A stretch of DNA of 64,000 nucleotides from Liolophura sinensis. Lineage: Eukaryota > Mollusca > Polyplacophora > Chitonida > Chitonidae. A model generated the notes under the pieces. That model had not been told where the DNA came from and made no database searches. It saw nothing but the letters and a program-made list of their open reading frames with translations. Location: positions 43,932,984-43,996,983 of the forward strand of contig NC_088300.1 in the NCBI RefSeq assembly GCF_032854445.1. The letters are read 5' to 3'. Both the position numbers and the translations under genes were made by a program. The first letter of the stretch is position 1. The number at the start of each line of letters is the position of its first letter. Shown here one piece after another: positions 1 to 12,114 of this stretch.

Positions 1-54
1 AAATGTTGGAAAGAGCTTTGGTTTCAAAGCTCCAGTAGCCTATAATGACCCGGC

Positions 55-1420
55 CACTCTTCGTCTCTAGATTAAGCTCTTCACATTGTGTATTTATTAC
101 GAAGCTATTTTTACAACTTAGGCTTAGTTTTAAAACAGATTCTAATGAGGGCATCAAACCGGACAATTATTAAATTATATCAGAATGATGTATTTTGTAC
201 TGTGATAAGGCATAACCAACATCCAAATCCCACACACGATGGCACAAGTAAAGCGCTTTTTCATGAATATAGAAACAGACAAGAAAAATTAAGAGACATA
301 ATCTTGCTTTCCTTAGTCGCCCAATATGGCGTTTCAATTGTCGGCAATTGACATCCGTGACACCAAACTTATGAACTGGAAAGAATCCAGCAGCAAAATG
401 TCTCGACGCTATTCTGGTTTTAATAACTCAAACGAGATTTTTTACCTGTTGCCGCCCTCGTGTATAACACGAGAAATGAATTTGTTTTTTTTTTTGTTTT
501 TTTTTTCGAGCAAAACGAACGTGTTATATTGCTGAGATGTGCAACGCTTGTCGTTAATACGTGCAACAAGCGTGCCGGATTCGAAATTTGGCTTGAAGGC
601 AAAATATCAATTTGCAGTACCCTATACAGACAAGTACTTGGAAAGGCAGATAGATTCGCATGAATCCTTCTCTTATAACAGACAGGTCATTTCAGTCATT
701 TCAGTTTAGACTGCTACATTTATAAATGCGCCATGACTCGTGTCACACGATACAATCAATAAGTAATCGACCTGTACTTTTTTCATAAGCAACCCCATGT
801 GGTTAGTAATATAAATTCATTTTGAAAAACAGTTTAATGGGTATACATTTATGAATAAAATGTATCAAACTGTCCTAAGTAGTTATATCAGAAGAAACTT
901 CAAAGACATCAAACCTATTAACGCCCAATGAATTAATGCATCTCAGATCCTTATTTACCAGCTTCAGTTTGCTACAACAGGTGAATGCGAACGTATTCTG
1001 TGGAGAAATCAAGATCAAACATTTATTTACACATTTCGTTCAAACGGAATTTTATTTTTAGTTTATACGTATATCATTTCTTCTCTATCTTCATCAGTCT
1101 ACTACGCAAATATCAAAAATAGTAACAAACATTAGTTGAAATTTAGCGTTATGAGCTTTGAAGAAAAGGTTGGTTCATGTCGGAGATAATGTCTAAATCT
1201 ATAGAGTGACTGTAAATAACGTTATAAAATGGGCGAGACAAGATTTATGTTGGGCAACAATCAAGTACATTTTCACAGTGCTAGAGAAGAAACTGTTATT
1301 CTAAACGCATATACTTTGGGTAGGCGTATGCACTTTTGAACTTTTTATTACAATTGATCGGGCAATTAGGGTTTCGCCGTCAGAAGTAGTTCTATTCATG
1401 TATGAGATGTTTTCATCAAT
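55..1420 (+). repeat. Diverged interspersed repeat, copy 1
   Basis: This copy shares collinear blocks with 4990-6470. Examples are 82-120 against 5013-5052 (CTCTTCACA then GTGT then TTTATTACGA), 220-300 against 5290-5360 (ATCCAAATCCCAC, TTCATGAATAT), 640-680 against 5710-5745 (TGAATC then TCTCTTA), and 1320-1410 against 6357-6450 (GGCGTATG, GATCGGGCAATT, AGAAGTAGTTCTAT). Collinearity over about 1.4 kb with many small indels indicates an old duplicated element rather than chance. No coding potential or terminal structure was recognised. Confidence 0.6.
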
Positions 1421-1629
1421 GGAAATCATTCAATGCGTTCAGATTTCCTTCCAAATAAAGGTCCTTCCTATCGCCCATTGAAACAAAGCTAATAGTTTTC
1501 AGTGCAAAGCTTAGTTTAGCTGGCCAATAGTTGTTTGTCCAGAATACTGAGTACGTCATTTCCGACCACTTGTGTATAATACGGAAAGTATATCTCTGTG
1601 GCGCTGTCCGGAATAAAAGCATAGAAAGC

Positions 1630-1830
1630 ATATTAGTTTCGAAAACAAAAATCCGCAGACTGTTTAAATATAGCTTTGTTCTGAACCAAATTCCATTATC
1701 TGTTGGTATGTGTTAAAAACTTCAATGAGTCATAACCAGGGACACATTTAGCCATCTCTCAGACGTGTCTGGCCGAATAAACAGACCGATCCATCAGGTT
1801 TGTGACATAACAGGATATCATCATTTTCAT
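1630..1830 (-). repeat. Inverted repeat partner of 7795-8010
   Basis: Read on the minus strand this segment matches 7795-8010 on the plus strand. Shared blocks in order are CCTGTTATGT, CTGATGGATCGGTCTG, a CCAGAC-TCTGAGA block, GATGGCTAAATGTGTCCC, TGGTTAT and AACAGTCT. The partner carries an extra stretch of about 39 bases in the middle. The pair is about 6 kb apart. Confidence 0.75.
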
Positions 1831-2964
1831 TGATCTTCAGAACGATTCGTTTCAGCTTGACTTTGTAACTCTGTATTTTGTTTTCTGACGTTCAGAAAAC
1901 TGTATGTAATTAAGTCAGCATAAACAGACAAAATTTTCAGTCTAAAACCTCCCGTTTTTTCCATTCCGGTACGATGCATTCAAAACACTGTAAAATATAC
2001 TTTATTTTTTCCATTTTGTATAACAACTTCGTGTTATGTATATATACCATATAGGTTTCATGCGTACCATTGTCGCCACATTATAAGGTATAGTCAATAT
2101 GAATGCCCAAGGTCGATACCGTTTTGGTAAAATGGCATTTTAGGTAAATGTACATCAAAACCACCGAAACTATCTATTAGGATTTTGGGCACAAACTAGG
2201 GTAAATACCATTGATCTGAACACATCAGGCTCAATTAAATTATCAGGAAACTGATAGTTAACCAATCAGTTAAGGGTAACGAATAGGGATTGGTCACGTC
2301 CAACATCTCTCCAAACTCTCTGACAGACACGAATGTAAGGTGAGGTCACGCTAAACATTTCCCATGTAGGCTTCTTTCCAACGTACGTTTATATTTAACA
2401 CATGTTCGAAACTACTTCCGAAAATAGCCTGAATCAAAAGTTGACTTCACCTAAAGATCTCATTCTGGTGTGCTTATTGTTCCGTAACACTAGCACTCAC
2501 CTAAATAACTCTGAACTCTGGGTGTTTACCAGCCGGCCGATTGTTATAGTGTAACAGCAGCTTTTATGTTTCAGCTGACGTGAGTAAAACCACAAGATAT
2601 CCTATATGCCGGTCTCTTCCTGTAGTTTGACAGCTGATTATTTGAGCTGCTCTAAACAATTTTGGCACTATTCCCATAGTTCTTTTTTTGGAAGATTTGT
2701 TTGTTGCCTTTCTTTTCTATTTCATAACTTTGATGTGGTGTTTGAACTGACACTTCCATATAACAGGGAACGCCAAATCAGTTCAGCTCATCTTGATACA
2801 ATCACGGTCACCGAAACGTCGAAGTGTTGACATGACATACCAAAAATTTTGAAGTAACAGAGCAAATGATAATAAACCAATTTACTCCACACACATTTCG
2901 TAGGAAGCACAAAATGAGCTCAACCCCATTTGCCTGTAGACGTGGCAAACATATTTATCGATGT

Positions 2965-3240
2965 GACAATGCAACGAGAGGAGCTGATATTTAATTCACT
3001 GATATATATGCACTGTCCCACAGTCCAAAATCTATTGATAACAGCATAATTATTCTGAATACTCGTTTTCGTGCCAATTTAAACATGATTTAAACGCCTA
3101 ACAAAAATTTGTAAAATTATACTCAAGCTTTTTGACTCTGTATCAAGAACTACCAAATCATAATGCTTCAGGCGTCATATGAGGCTATTTAGGGTAAAAT
3201 TATCCTCATGCAATCAATTTCATTTCGAAGCCATGTGATT
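2965..3240 (+). repeat. Repeat matching 8825-9125
   Basis: Blocks shared in order with 8825-9125: CGAGAGGAGCTGATATTTA followed by ATTCACTGAT, then TAATTATTCTGAA, ACTACCAAATCAT, AGGGTAAAA, CAATCAATT and CATGT. The sequence between blocks is diverged. No gene is supported; an open frame over the second copy is not conserved in this one. Confidence 0.6.
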
Positions 3241-4528
3241 TTCTATTGTTTCTTGCATTGTGTAAAACATAACCAAGTAACCTGGTTGCAATCATGCAGC
3301 GCGCTTATACATTGTTTGAAATGTTTGAAAGACGAGCATGAGAAAACAATAAAAGCGAGTGTTTTTTTTTTTTTAATTTCCATCATAAAAAAAGTGTTTT
3401 GATTAAATCCTCTCTGGCTGTTACAACAATATTACTTGACGAAAATTCATAATATCTAAAGATATATACTGTTTCTTTCACGCCTTAATTAATTCAGACA
3501 TGTATTACATATCAGTATGTATTAGCCTTATGTTTCCCATTGATGCAGGATTCAGTATAATTCTCTATTTGTCATATTCTTATAGGAAGAGTTTACGGCT
3601 GATCCTTTATCCACCAAGTCTGTTTGTCTTCATTAACCACCCGATGCATGGTTTTCATCAATCACCCCAGAAAGGGCCAATTTTGTGGCCCCAATCAGAA
3701 CAGTTGGGGACATGAGATAGCTTTATGAGTTCGGGTCAGCTTTCGTAACCGATGGAACCCGAACTCCACCACGACGCCTGAAAAAGTGAACATTAATGTT
3801 GATAAAGTAGACGAGGACAGTGCAAAGTATTGCACAGCTTAAGAAGTCTGTCTCCACGAGAGCAATCCAACACGATTATATACAATCTCATGGAACTAGT
3901 AACTCATACATGAATAGTACAGAAGCAGACAAGTATGGTTCTTTATGGCAAATGTTTGAGTAAAAAGATATTCACCATCTGTGTCATAGATGACATGCAC
4001 TGTTGGTGTATTCTACCTCCGTACAGCTTTACCAATGTAAAAAATGTAGTGAAATGATGATAAATGTACCAGGTTAGTCGCGTGACAAATCTCTGTCATG
4101 TCTACGCGCGACGCCCTCATCATTATCGAAAGAAACAATGGTGTTGTCTACCATAGAAGTCCACCTGAGAAAATCCGGTGTGGGTGCCTTCTTGAACATG
4201 CATCTGTGCTTGTTTACACCTACAAACTGTTGTGTTTAAAGGTCAATGATAATATCGAACAAATATCACACGATGGCTGATGCCAGTGAGAAGACAACAA
4301 CGTCAATCCTTGAAGGCCTTCACGGTAACGGAAAACCCAATGACAGTGTCAAAAGTCTTACTATAAAGCCTGTGTGTCGATGGTAAAAAATCTACACGGT
4401 TTGTGATAGGCGTTCAAATGTGGGAATCCTTCTTTGGATTTATTACTGTGTTTTTCAGCTGGGATCACCGTGGATTGAAACGTTACATTAATGGAATTAT
4501 TTGTCGTACAAAAAATCCTTTTCTTTAG

Positions 4529-4680
4529 TTTATTTATTTGATTTATTTGATTGGTGTTTTAGGCCGTACTCAAGAATATTTCACTTATACAACGGTGGCC
4601 AGTATAATGGTGGGAGTCAGAGCCCGAGGGAAACCCACGACATCACGCTACGCTAGCGCGCTAACCAGTTGAGCCACGGA
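4529..4680 (-). mobile_element. tRNA-derived SINE, internally deleted
   Basis: Minus-strand copy of SINE family 1, whose full-length example is at 60454-60709. Read on the minus strand it has the tRNA-like head (TCCGTGGCTCAACTGGTTAG, box A type) joined directly to the GTCGTGGGTTTCCC body, so box B and the following 70-80 bases are missing. The 3' end is the usual AAATAAATAAA tail. Confidence 0.8.
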
Positions 4681-4989
4681 TACATTTATTGCAAAGGGAC
4701 AAACAAACAATGATCTATAAACTGGACTCGTAGTTCTGTACAGCTAACGATTTTTTTCATTTAGTGACATTGTTCTATTCCTGAAGAGAAATCTCATTTT
4801 AAAACTAAAAAAGTCTGTATTTATATCGTCTCTCGATACCACACTAATATTGATCCTGCCATCTATACGTCTCACAACGTCATGCCTGATACCCTGGATT
4901 TTTATTCCATAACATCGCGGTTTCAAGCGCAAACCAAAGACCTCAGCGGCCACAGCGATCTGTTCAGCAGTCGATCATTAGTTCTGTTT

Positions 4990-6470
4990 ATGAATGCGAG
5001 ACCCTATATTTAACTCTTCACACTGTGTGTTTATTACGACGTTATTTTTACAAATTACTTCCAGGGTATAATATAATAAGCTCGCGAATTTTATCGGAGA
5101 AATATTGGAGGATATTAGATGGAAAAAAATGTACCAGTTTTTCATGCAGTCATATATATAGGGCTTAAAGTGCGCTTAACGTGATATATGGAAAACGTGC
5201 TAATTTGGCTTATATAACGTGCATGCCGTGTCAGAGGGAAAGAGTAGAGCTTTCATTAGCTTCTCTGCTGTCTATCTTCAGTATTGCCATCTCCCAAATA
5301 TCCAAATCCCACCGACGACAATACAATAATATTAATTCTTCATGAATATGGATACATACAAAATACAATTGAGGTGGATAACCGTAGTTTTTATGCTTGC
5401 CAGACATGGTGTTTCGGTTGTCAGTAATTATCATGTCTGAGACCAAAATTAACAAAATACTGGTCTTGACGGGACAGGAAAAGATCCCCAAGGAACAAAA
5501 TATCGAGACGTAATTTTGTTTTTAATAAATGACACGAACGTTTTGACAATATTCTTGCGCCCTTATATATTAGGTGAAAAGAAAATTTGTTTTATTCACC
5601 ATAGCGAACATGATATAACTCCTCAATGGGCAATACGTGTCCTTGCAAACGTGCCGAAATCGCAAATTTGCCATGTCAAGGGTAAACAACCAATTCTTAA
5701 TTGAAATTGAAAAGGCTTTGTATGAATCTTTCTCTTACTTGTACTTGTGATTTCAGATAACAAATTCCACTTACTGTTCTTAGCATTTAAATGCAACGTG
5801 ATTTTGTTACACCATACGATTATTAAGGAAGGCATCTGCTTTTTTTCAGATTGAAACCCAATGACATGAAACAATTTAATCTGACTAAAATGCGTAGACA
5901 GCAGTGTAAGGGTAAATTTTCGAGGCTTTTTTAAACTCATAAACGCTTAATCATACAGTGCTTTTCAAACCATTAGATACTGTATAGCGCTAGTTTGCTC
6001 GGAGATGTTGGTATTATTCTGCGAATATATCAAATACAAGGGTTTATGCAGACCTATTGTTTCCTTAGGTACACATACATCACGAATCTCTGTATTTATT
6101 AATCAGCTACAAATGTATCAAACTTACGAACAAACATTCGAAGACACTTGACATCTTCATGAGGTTGGAAGGAAATGCTGTTTCCCACCGAAGATAATGT
6201 ATCACAAATCTATAGGATGATGTCTTCATATAACCATCGTAATAAAGTGTAGGAAAGCAGAGTTCGATTCAATCAGAATCAAGTTAATTATCACAATGCC
6301 AGAGATATCTGTCTGTATACAGCGATAAAATCAACACCCTCATCTCCAAACTCATATTTTGGGCAGGCGTATGTAAATATAGAACTTTTTATACTAAATG
6401 ATCGGGCAATTGGGATTTAGCCACCAGAAGTAGTTCTATGCATGTGTGATTAATGGTATTCATGAATCTT
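4990..6470 (+). repeat. Diverged interspersed repeat, copy 2
   Basis: Second collinear copy of the element at 55-1420, in the same orientation. Its 3' portion (about 6355-6450) also matches 9865-9970, a third truncated copy, through the blocks AGGCGTATGTAAATA and GGACAATTAGG/GGGCAATTGGG. The family identity is unknown. Confidence 0.6.
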
Positions 6471-7794
6471 AAATCTTCAGTATATGAAGTAATTTTAGTC
6501 GACCAATGAAAGCCTAATACACAGTTTTATGTGGAGAATAATAAATAAGTCATTTTCCCCAAAGTATGTAACGTGGGGATTACTTCTCCATGGAGCTATG
6601 CAAAAAAAGGGAATGGAAGAGCAGAGGCGTTTGTTTTTTTTTTTTGTTCAAGTATATATACACTGTAAGAAATATAAGTGCAACTTTAGAGAGAAAATAA
6701 ATACTGGCATTGTTGCTGACAGCAGTTATCTGAATCAGTGTATATTTTCACTCTTTTACATATTTTTGTGAATTTTCACTCTATACAAGAACTGAAGGGG
6801 ACACATCCTTGAAGTCTACTCCTAACAGCGCATGTACCGCTCTTTACAATCGCGTGATATCACTGCCAGATCTAGACAAGCTTGATCTTTGTAGGCTGTT
6901 TGATGCATCTAGGCATGCCTAAGCTTAACCTCACTTCTAGTGTCCTCTCGCAGAACTACTTTATCAGCATTCATCATGTTTTCAAAAGTTGGTTAACAGA
7001 GTTTTTGTGTTTTCTGACATCACTACCGCATCACCGTGACCCCAGTGACCTCGGCGTTGTTCAAGACTTCTGTACGAAATTTGCCAGTGGTGGCAGTGAC
7101 GTAAGGCGAATGCAGAGAGCGACGCATGCGCCGTAAGGTGTATGCTCAGTATGGGGTCAGCTCAAATGCAGGTCCAGGATCATGAAGCTGTCTTAACTTC
7201 AGAACTGTTTACTGCACCTCTGTTGTGACTCATCTTAAGGGTTTTTATCTAAATACTTACAGCCATAGATCTTCAGGACAAAAATGAAAATTAGCGTTGA
7301 AAATGCAATCTAAGTTCAGGAATTTTATCACAAGTCTGGCTAGAGTGCGTGAGACGGCTTAGTGATCCTGGTACATAGCCTATATAGGCTCAGGTCAATC
7401 CACTATGCTCACTGAGTTTCCAGTTTTTTGTCTCGAAAGCAAGTTGCTGCCTAGAGGCCAGGGTGGCTTATCTGGGATGTTTTTGATGTGCTTGGTATCT
7501 TACAATAGGGCGTCTATCTTGGTTATTCGCTCGGACTGTACTCCATAACCTCGCTACACATATGCACATGCTGGATACATATATAACTCGGACTTCATAA
7601 GGTCACCAAAGGAAGTTGATAATGTACAGGAATCTGAGGAACCTCAGATCGTTTAAGAAAGTATAGATAAACAAAGCATCAGGTATCCACAGAAAGCGTC
7701 GACAATGTGATATATGTATGTAAGGTATATAGATGTACACTACGAGCTAGTGCTAGGTGAATTATTTTGAAGTGAATCTCTGAGAAAGTGCAGA

Positions 7795-8010
7795 CATCCT
7801 GTTATGTGACAGACCTGATGGATCGGTCTGTTTATCCGACCAGACGCGTCTGAGAAATTGGACGATGTCAGTTACTTAGTATTACAGATGGCTAAATGTG
7901 TCCCTGGTTATAACTCAAGCCAGGTCTACAATGTCACACATCGCATATAGTACCGAAAAAAGCTGTATTTGAACAGTCTACGATTTTTTCTTCGAAGAGA
8001 ACCCTCAGAT
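7795..8010 (+). repeat. Inverted repeat partner of 1630-1830
   Basis: Plus-strand copy of the sequence found inverted at 1630-1830, with a 39-base insertion between TCTGAGA and AGATGGCTAAATG. Arms of about 200 bases in opposite orientation flank a segment of about 6 kb that contains most of the direct-repeat copy 2. Confidence 0.75.
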
Positions 8011-8824
8011 ACACTGTCAAATTTATCTACAACGTTACAGTAAATTACATTGTAAACTTTAACAAAGAGTAAAAATATGACTGTGCAAACAAATCTATCT
8101 TGATGGCATGTCATATTGCATTATAAGGAGTATTATGTGCAATTCTGAAATCTTGACAGAGTAAACAGACAACGGCAAATGATGCATGTTAATATACATC
8201 AACCTGGTTGAGGTGACTCTTCTGGTCATGCATTGTTCATGACAGTGGTCTTTTATTCACATTGTGTCTGAAATGTACTCTCGTCCTACAACAGGATATG
8301 ACATTATTGGTGAAATACGGCTAATGATAACGAACCTTCTTCACATTGTATCTCTTTATTTCCACCACAAGGACTATTGGTAATTCACTACCAGTTTGTG
8401 AAATTATATTTAACTGCTCTATACCGTCTAACTTTTTGGTTAATTAGGGAAATACCTCATTAAGTTAGTTTATGCTACCCCTCCACCGCCCTCCCAGCAC
8501 TCCCCAACCCAGATTTAAGTTATGTACAATTAGACAATTATAAAGCAAAGGTGGCAGTAAATCTACATACTCTGTCCATATTTACCTACAAGACAACTGT
8601 ATTAACTCAGCTTCATTCAGCCTCGTCGTGAAATAATGAATAGCAGGCAAACAGATGAATTATTAGATTGGATTACCATATCCAAACCAAGTTTTGGGAA
8701 ACTTCTTTTCCCCTTTTAAAGTGGCTGATATAGACAACAAAGATATAAGCATTGATATATAGATGAAACCTGACGAGTGCTTAACTGAATTTGACGGTAT
8801 AGAAATGGAAGATATGATGTGACA

Positions 8825-9185
8825 GTCGACCGAGAGGAGCTGATATTTAATTCACTGATGTTTGTGTTTAGTGCCAAAAGATTGCCCTCTCTCCACAATC
8901 CGAATTCTCTTTATGATTTAATAATTATTCTGAAGCCCCTCTCTCATGACTATTCAAAATTGTACAAGTCAAAACGTAAGGTTAATTTAATAATTAACAA
9001 AACTGGCAATCTGAAGTTGTTAAACTACCAAATCATGATGATTAATGGAAGCGATAAGGGTACTAAATTAAGGGTAAAAAATACGGTTTGCAATCAATTC
9101 TGTCTTGATAGCATGTCATGTTACATTATAAGAAATATTATGTGCAACCCTGAAATCTTGACATGCTATTGCAGTTTGGAAAAGG
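8825..9185 (+). repeat. Repeat matching 2965-3240 and 8095-8160
   Basis: Second copy of the 2965-3240 repeat. Its end (9101-9162, TTGATAGCATGTCATG through CTGAAATCTTGACA) also matches 8099-8160 closely, giving a short third copy 1 kb upstream in the same orientation. Confidence 0.6.
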
Positions 9186-9749
9186 CAGCACGTGCTTGAG
9201 TGTTTAGCACATACTAAACATGAGCTTGTGTTTTTATTCACACCATATCCAGGCAGCCCTTATGGTCAAATGCATAAGTATAATATGAAATAATTTAATT
9301 CAAAAAAAGAAATTACTCATTTTTTAAAAATTATTTCTTTTTTAAGAATTAAAAAATGAAAAATAGATGAATGCCATTCCGTAAGAGACAATGATTTTGG
9401 ATAACGATAGTAGTCAGGAAACACACTACTCAATGTTGTTGCAGCGATAGATAAAACATGTCTGACAAATTTCCCCACATTAACTTTTTCATATCAGTTT
9501 TTATGAAGACGGAAGCTAAGAAAAACTTTAATACAGAAAGGCTCATACATAATTATACATACGGTGTACTCTTCAACACTAAACTACGGATGATTATCTC
9601 CATCGATTACTTAAGGAAGCTACAGGCCGGTATCAAAACAATTGGAAGAAATTGACAGATTTATGTGCCCTGGGAGAGAATGTCATGACAACCAGACGTA
9701 CCTCGAATCTACAATGGCGTCAGAGCAAATAAAACGTGGAGACCGATAA

Positions 9750-9975
9750 AGTAGTCAGGGAAAGAAATGGTTAGGAAACGGTCAAACGAATTATGCAATA
9801 AGGTTGGAGGAGTCTGGCAATACAGGCGTGTTATCTACACGATAAACTCCAAACCAATATTGAAGCCCAAATACAGGCGTATGTAAATACAATCTTTTTC
9901 ATACCAAGTGACTGGACAATTAGGCTTTACTGATCAGAGGTATTTGTGTGTATATTTGATAGAATTCTTTGATCG
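9750..9975 (+). repeat. Truncated third copy of the diverged repeat
   Basis: Only the 3' end of the repeat is recognisable, centred on AGGCGTATGTAAATA near 9875 and the block TGACTGGACAATTAGG near 9920, matching 1325-1410 and 6363-6450. The match weakens upstream of about 9860, so the left boundary is a guess. Confidence 0.45.
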
Positions 9976-11630
9976 ATGGCAGTCTGCCACTGGTAGTCTC
10001 TGGTGGCTTACAGAATACCCATCGCCGGATGCCTACATGTAGGTTACTGCGGTTACTGCGGTTGCTGTTATGTAGTTGATCAATAGCCTACTTAATTACT
10101 TTGAGGATACTTTTAGATAAGTACAGCACAACATGCATGAATAACAGATTGAACTTTAAGAGGTTGAGCTTAAAGACAAGAAACATGGACATTGTTGGAC
10201 TACTACGAGGAAAGTATCAGATACCAAGACAAGCCATCTTTGCATTTACATCTACAGCAAGAAAGGCAATTAAAATACACCATAGATAATGAATTTATGC
10301 ATTTTAACCAGAATCATGACTTTTTAAATTTAAATTCAACAAAAAAAAATGTATAGTCCTTATAGACTTCTTTGTCTCTTGTAACTGAGTAAAGTATAAA
10401 AACGCGTTGTTTCTATCCCACATTGTATGCGGTAACCCACGATTCCGTTACATTAAGTGCTAACTGTAAACAATATTTGTGTGATTGGTGTTGAAAAACA
10501 TTTTCAATCAGGAAGTGTTTTGATAATCCTACAGTAGTAGGGTAACCTTCTAGCGAAGTTATTCTAGACTATTTTCTCTATATTTTGATCGACCATTCCA
10601 AGTGCAAGACGGACGGTGGATAAATATATATCTTTACAAATCTGTCGCAGAGAGGAATGACACAAGGGTAGATGTGCATCATCAATAACTTACTTTAGTT
10701 GATTTATTTACTGTAGTAATTATAACTAATCCACGAAACAGTATAGGATTCAGAGATAAGGTCAACGTCACATTTTTGTAGCTAACTTTCATGTGGCTTA
10801 CTGTAACTAGGCCAAGTTTATATGGTTAATGACACTTACAGTATTCCTATAGTTGCTGGTTACGACATAGTGGTCTAAGAAGAACGTCCTTGTACCCAAA
10901 GAAAACAATCAGTTAGCCTTCAAACTTAATGGAGAGTTCAGAAACAAACAGCATACTTAATAAAGGCGTAAATCATCACAAAAGAAACTGTCAAACATAA
11001 CTGTTTTTTTTTTATACCTTTGTAGCATGTATGGTCAGAACATCCAGTTTACCGGTATATGTAATTTCTGAGGAAGGTTTTTACGACTATTGAGTCAGTT
11101 GTGATTACGTATTATGTACATAGCATACAAGATGCTCCGTTAAAGGATGGTGGTCGTATAAACCAATATGCTGAAGAAACACATTCGACTTAAATGCCTT
11201 GAAAGAGGTCACTGAATAACGAATTTTATTTATTTTTGCCAGACTCTTACACCAGGGCATTTTGTTTAGAGCAAATTTCAACTTAACACTTTCGGTTTCG
11301 CTTCAAACATAGTACACGTATAAATTTTGGGAAATATTTCTGGACGTTTTTATAATAAAACCACATTGTTTCTGTGAAAATCATGCACTTTTTTTTAAAG
11401 CTCAAACGAACGTTCAATGATTTTAATGATGCAGCAGGTCAACATGATTCTGGTCTCATCTGCCTCTCAATTTATCGTGAATTATATTCTGTTTCTGGTC
11501 AGTTTGGAGGAAATGCAAAGCAAACCCACCCCAAAAATGGTATTTGGCAAGACAAATAAATTGTTTTTGTCATCCAAGACAGGAAAAATATAACTCCAGA
11601 ATGAATGTCAGTTATAGTACACATTCTCTT

Positions 11631-11636
11631 TTTATT
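11631..11636 (-). promoter_or_regulatory. Candidate poly(A) signal for the VWA gene
   Basis: TTTATT on the plus strand reads AATAAA on the minus strand, about 480 bases after the stop codon of the VWA gene. It is plausible as the 3' end signal, but the motif is common in AT-rich DNA. Confidence 0.3.
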
Positions 11637-12114
11637 TTTCCACTTTCCATATAAATAACAAAACAGAATGGCAAATGAAACAATTACACGGTAAATACAA
11701 ATCATAACGCAAACATTCACTTAAAAATATCACAGAAGGATTGGATACAGTTGCAATGATGGCAAGACAATGGTATAACATCACATAAAGCACAACGTTA
11801 CATACACTTGTATATGTATCAGGAAATGATCTAAACTCTTATTCAAAGAAACATATATTTACTTTCATACATGTAAGAACTAGTATTCACAGTGAACATG
11901 GAGATAATATTCGATACATATATTCAATGAAAACATTCGATGACTTGGAGAATGGTCCATACAAAATGATATGAAAAAAAAATCCTTGTTTGATATAAGT
12001 ATGAAATGTGCTTTCTTTACGACTCATGTGTGAAAGGCATGCGTCGAATCAGTCCAAAGGTCAGTGTCTGGCAGCAAGAAATTGCCATTACATGCGTTGT
12101 TATGGGATAAATAT

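Larger units (their letters stand above)
1..11630. other. Gene-free stretch with diverged repeats
   Basis: I see no exon chain, conserved domain or convincing splice-bordered coding block here. The open frames are short, AT-rich and unsupported. The stretch holds a diverged repeat present two to three times in direct orientation, an inverted repeat pair, one deleted SINE, and homopolymer runs, all listed separately. A small AT-rich hairpin (11-bp perfect arms at 9317-9327 and 9349-9359) is the only other structure noticed. Confidence 0.6.

Noticed and set aside
8819-9199. 126-residue open frame as a gene
   Set aside because: It lies in a diverged repeat whose other copy (2965-3240) does not keep the frame open.
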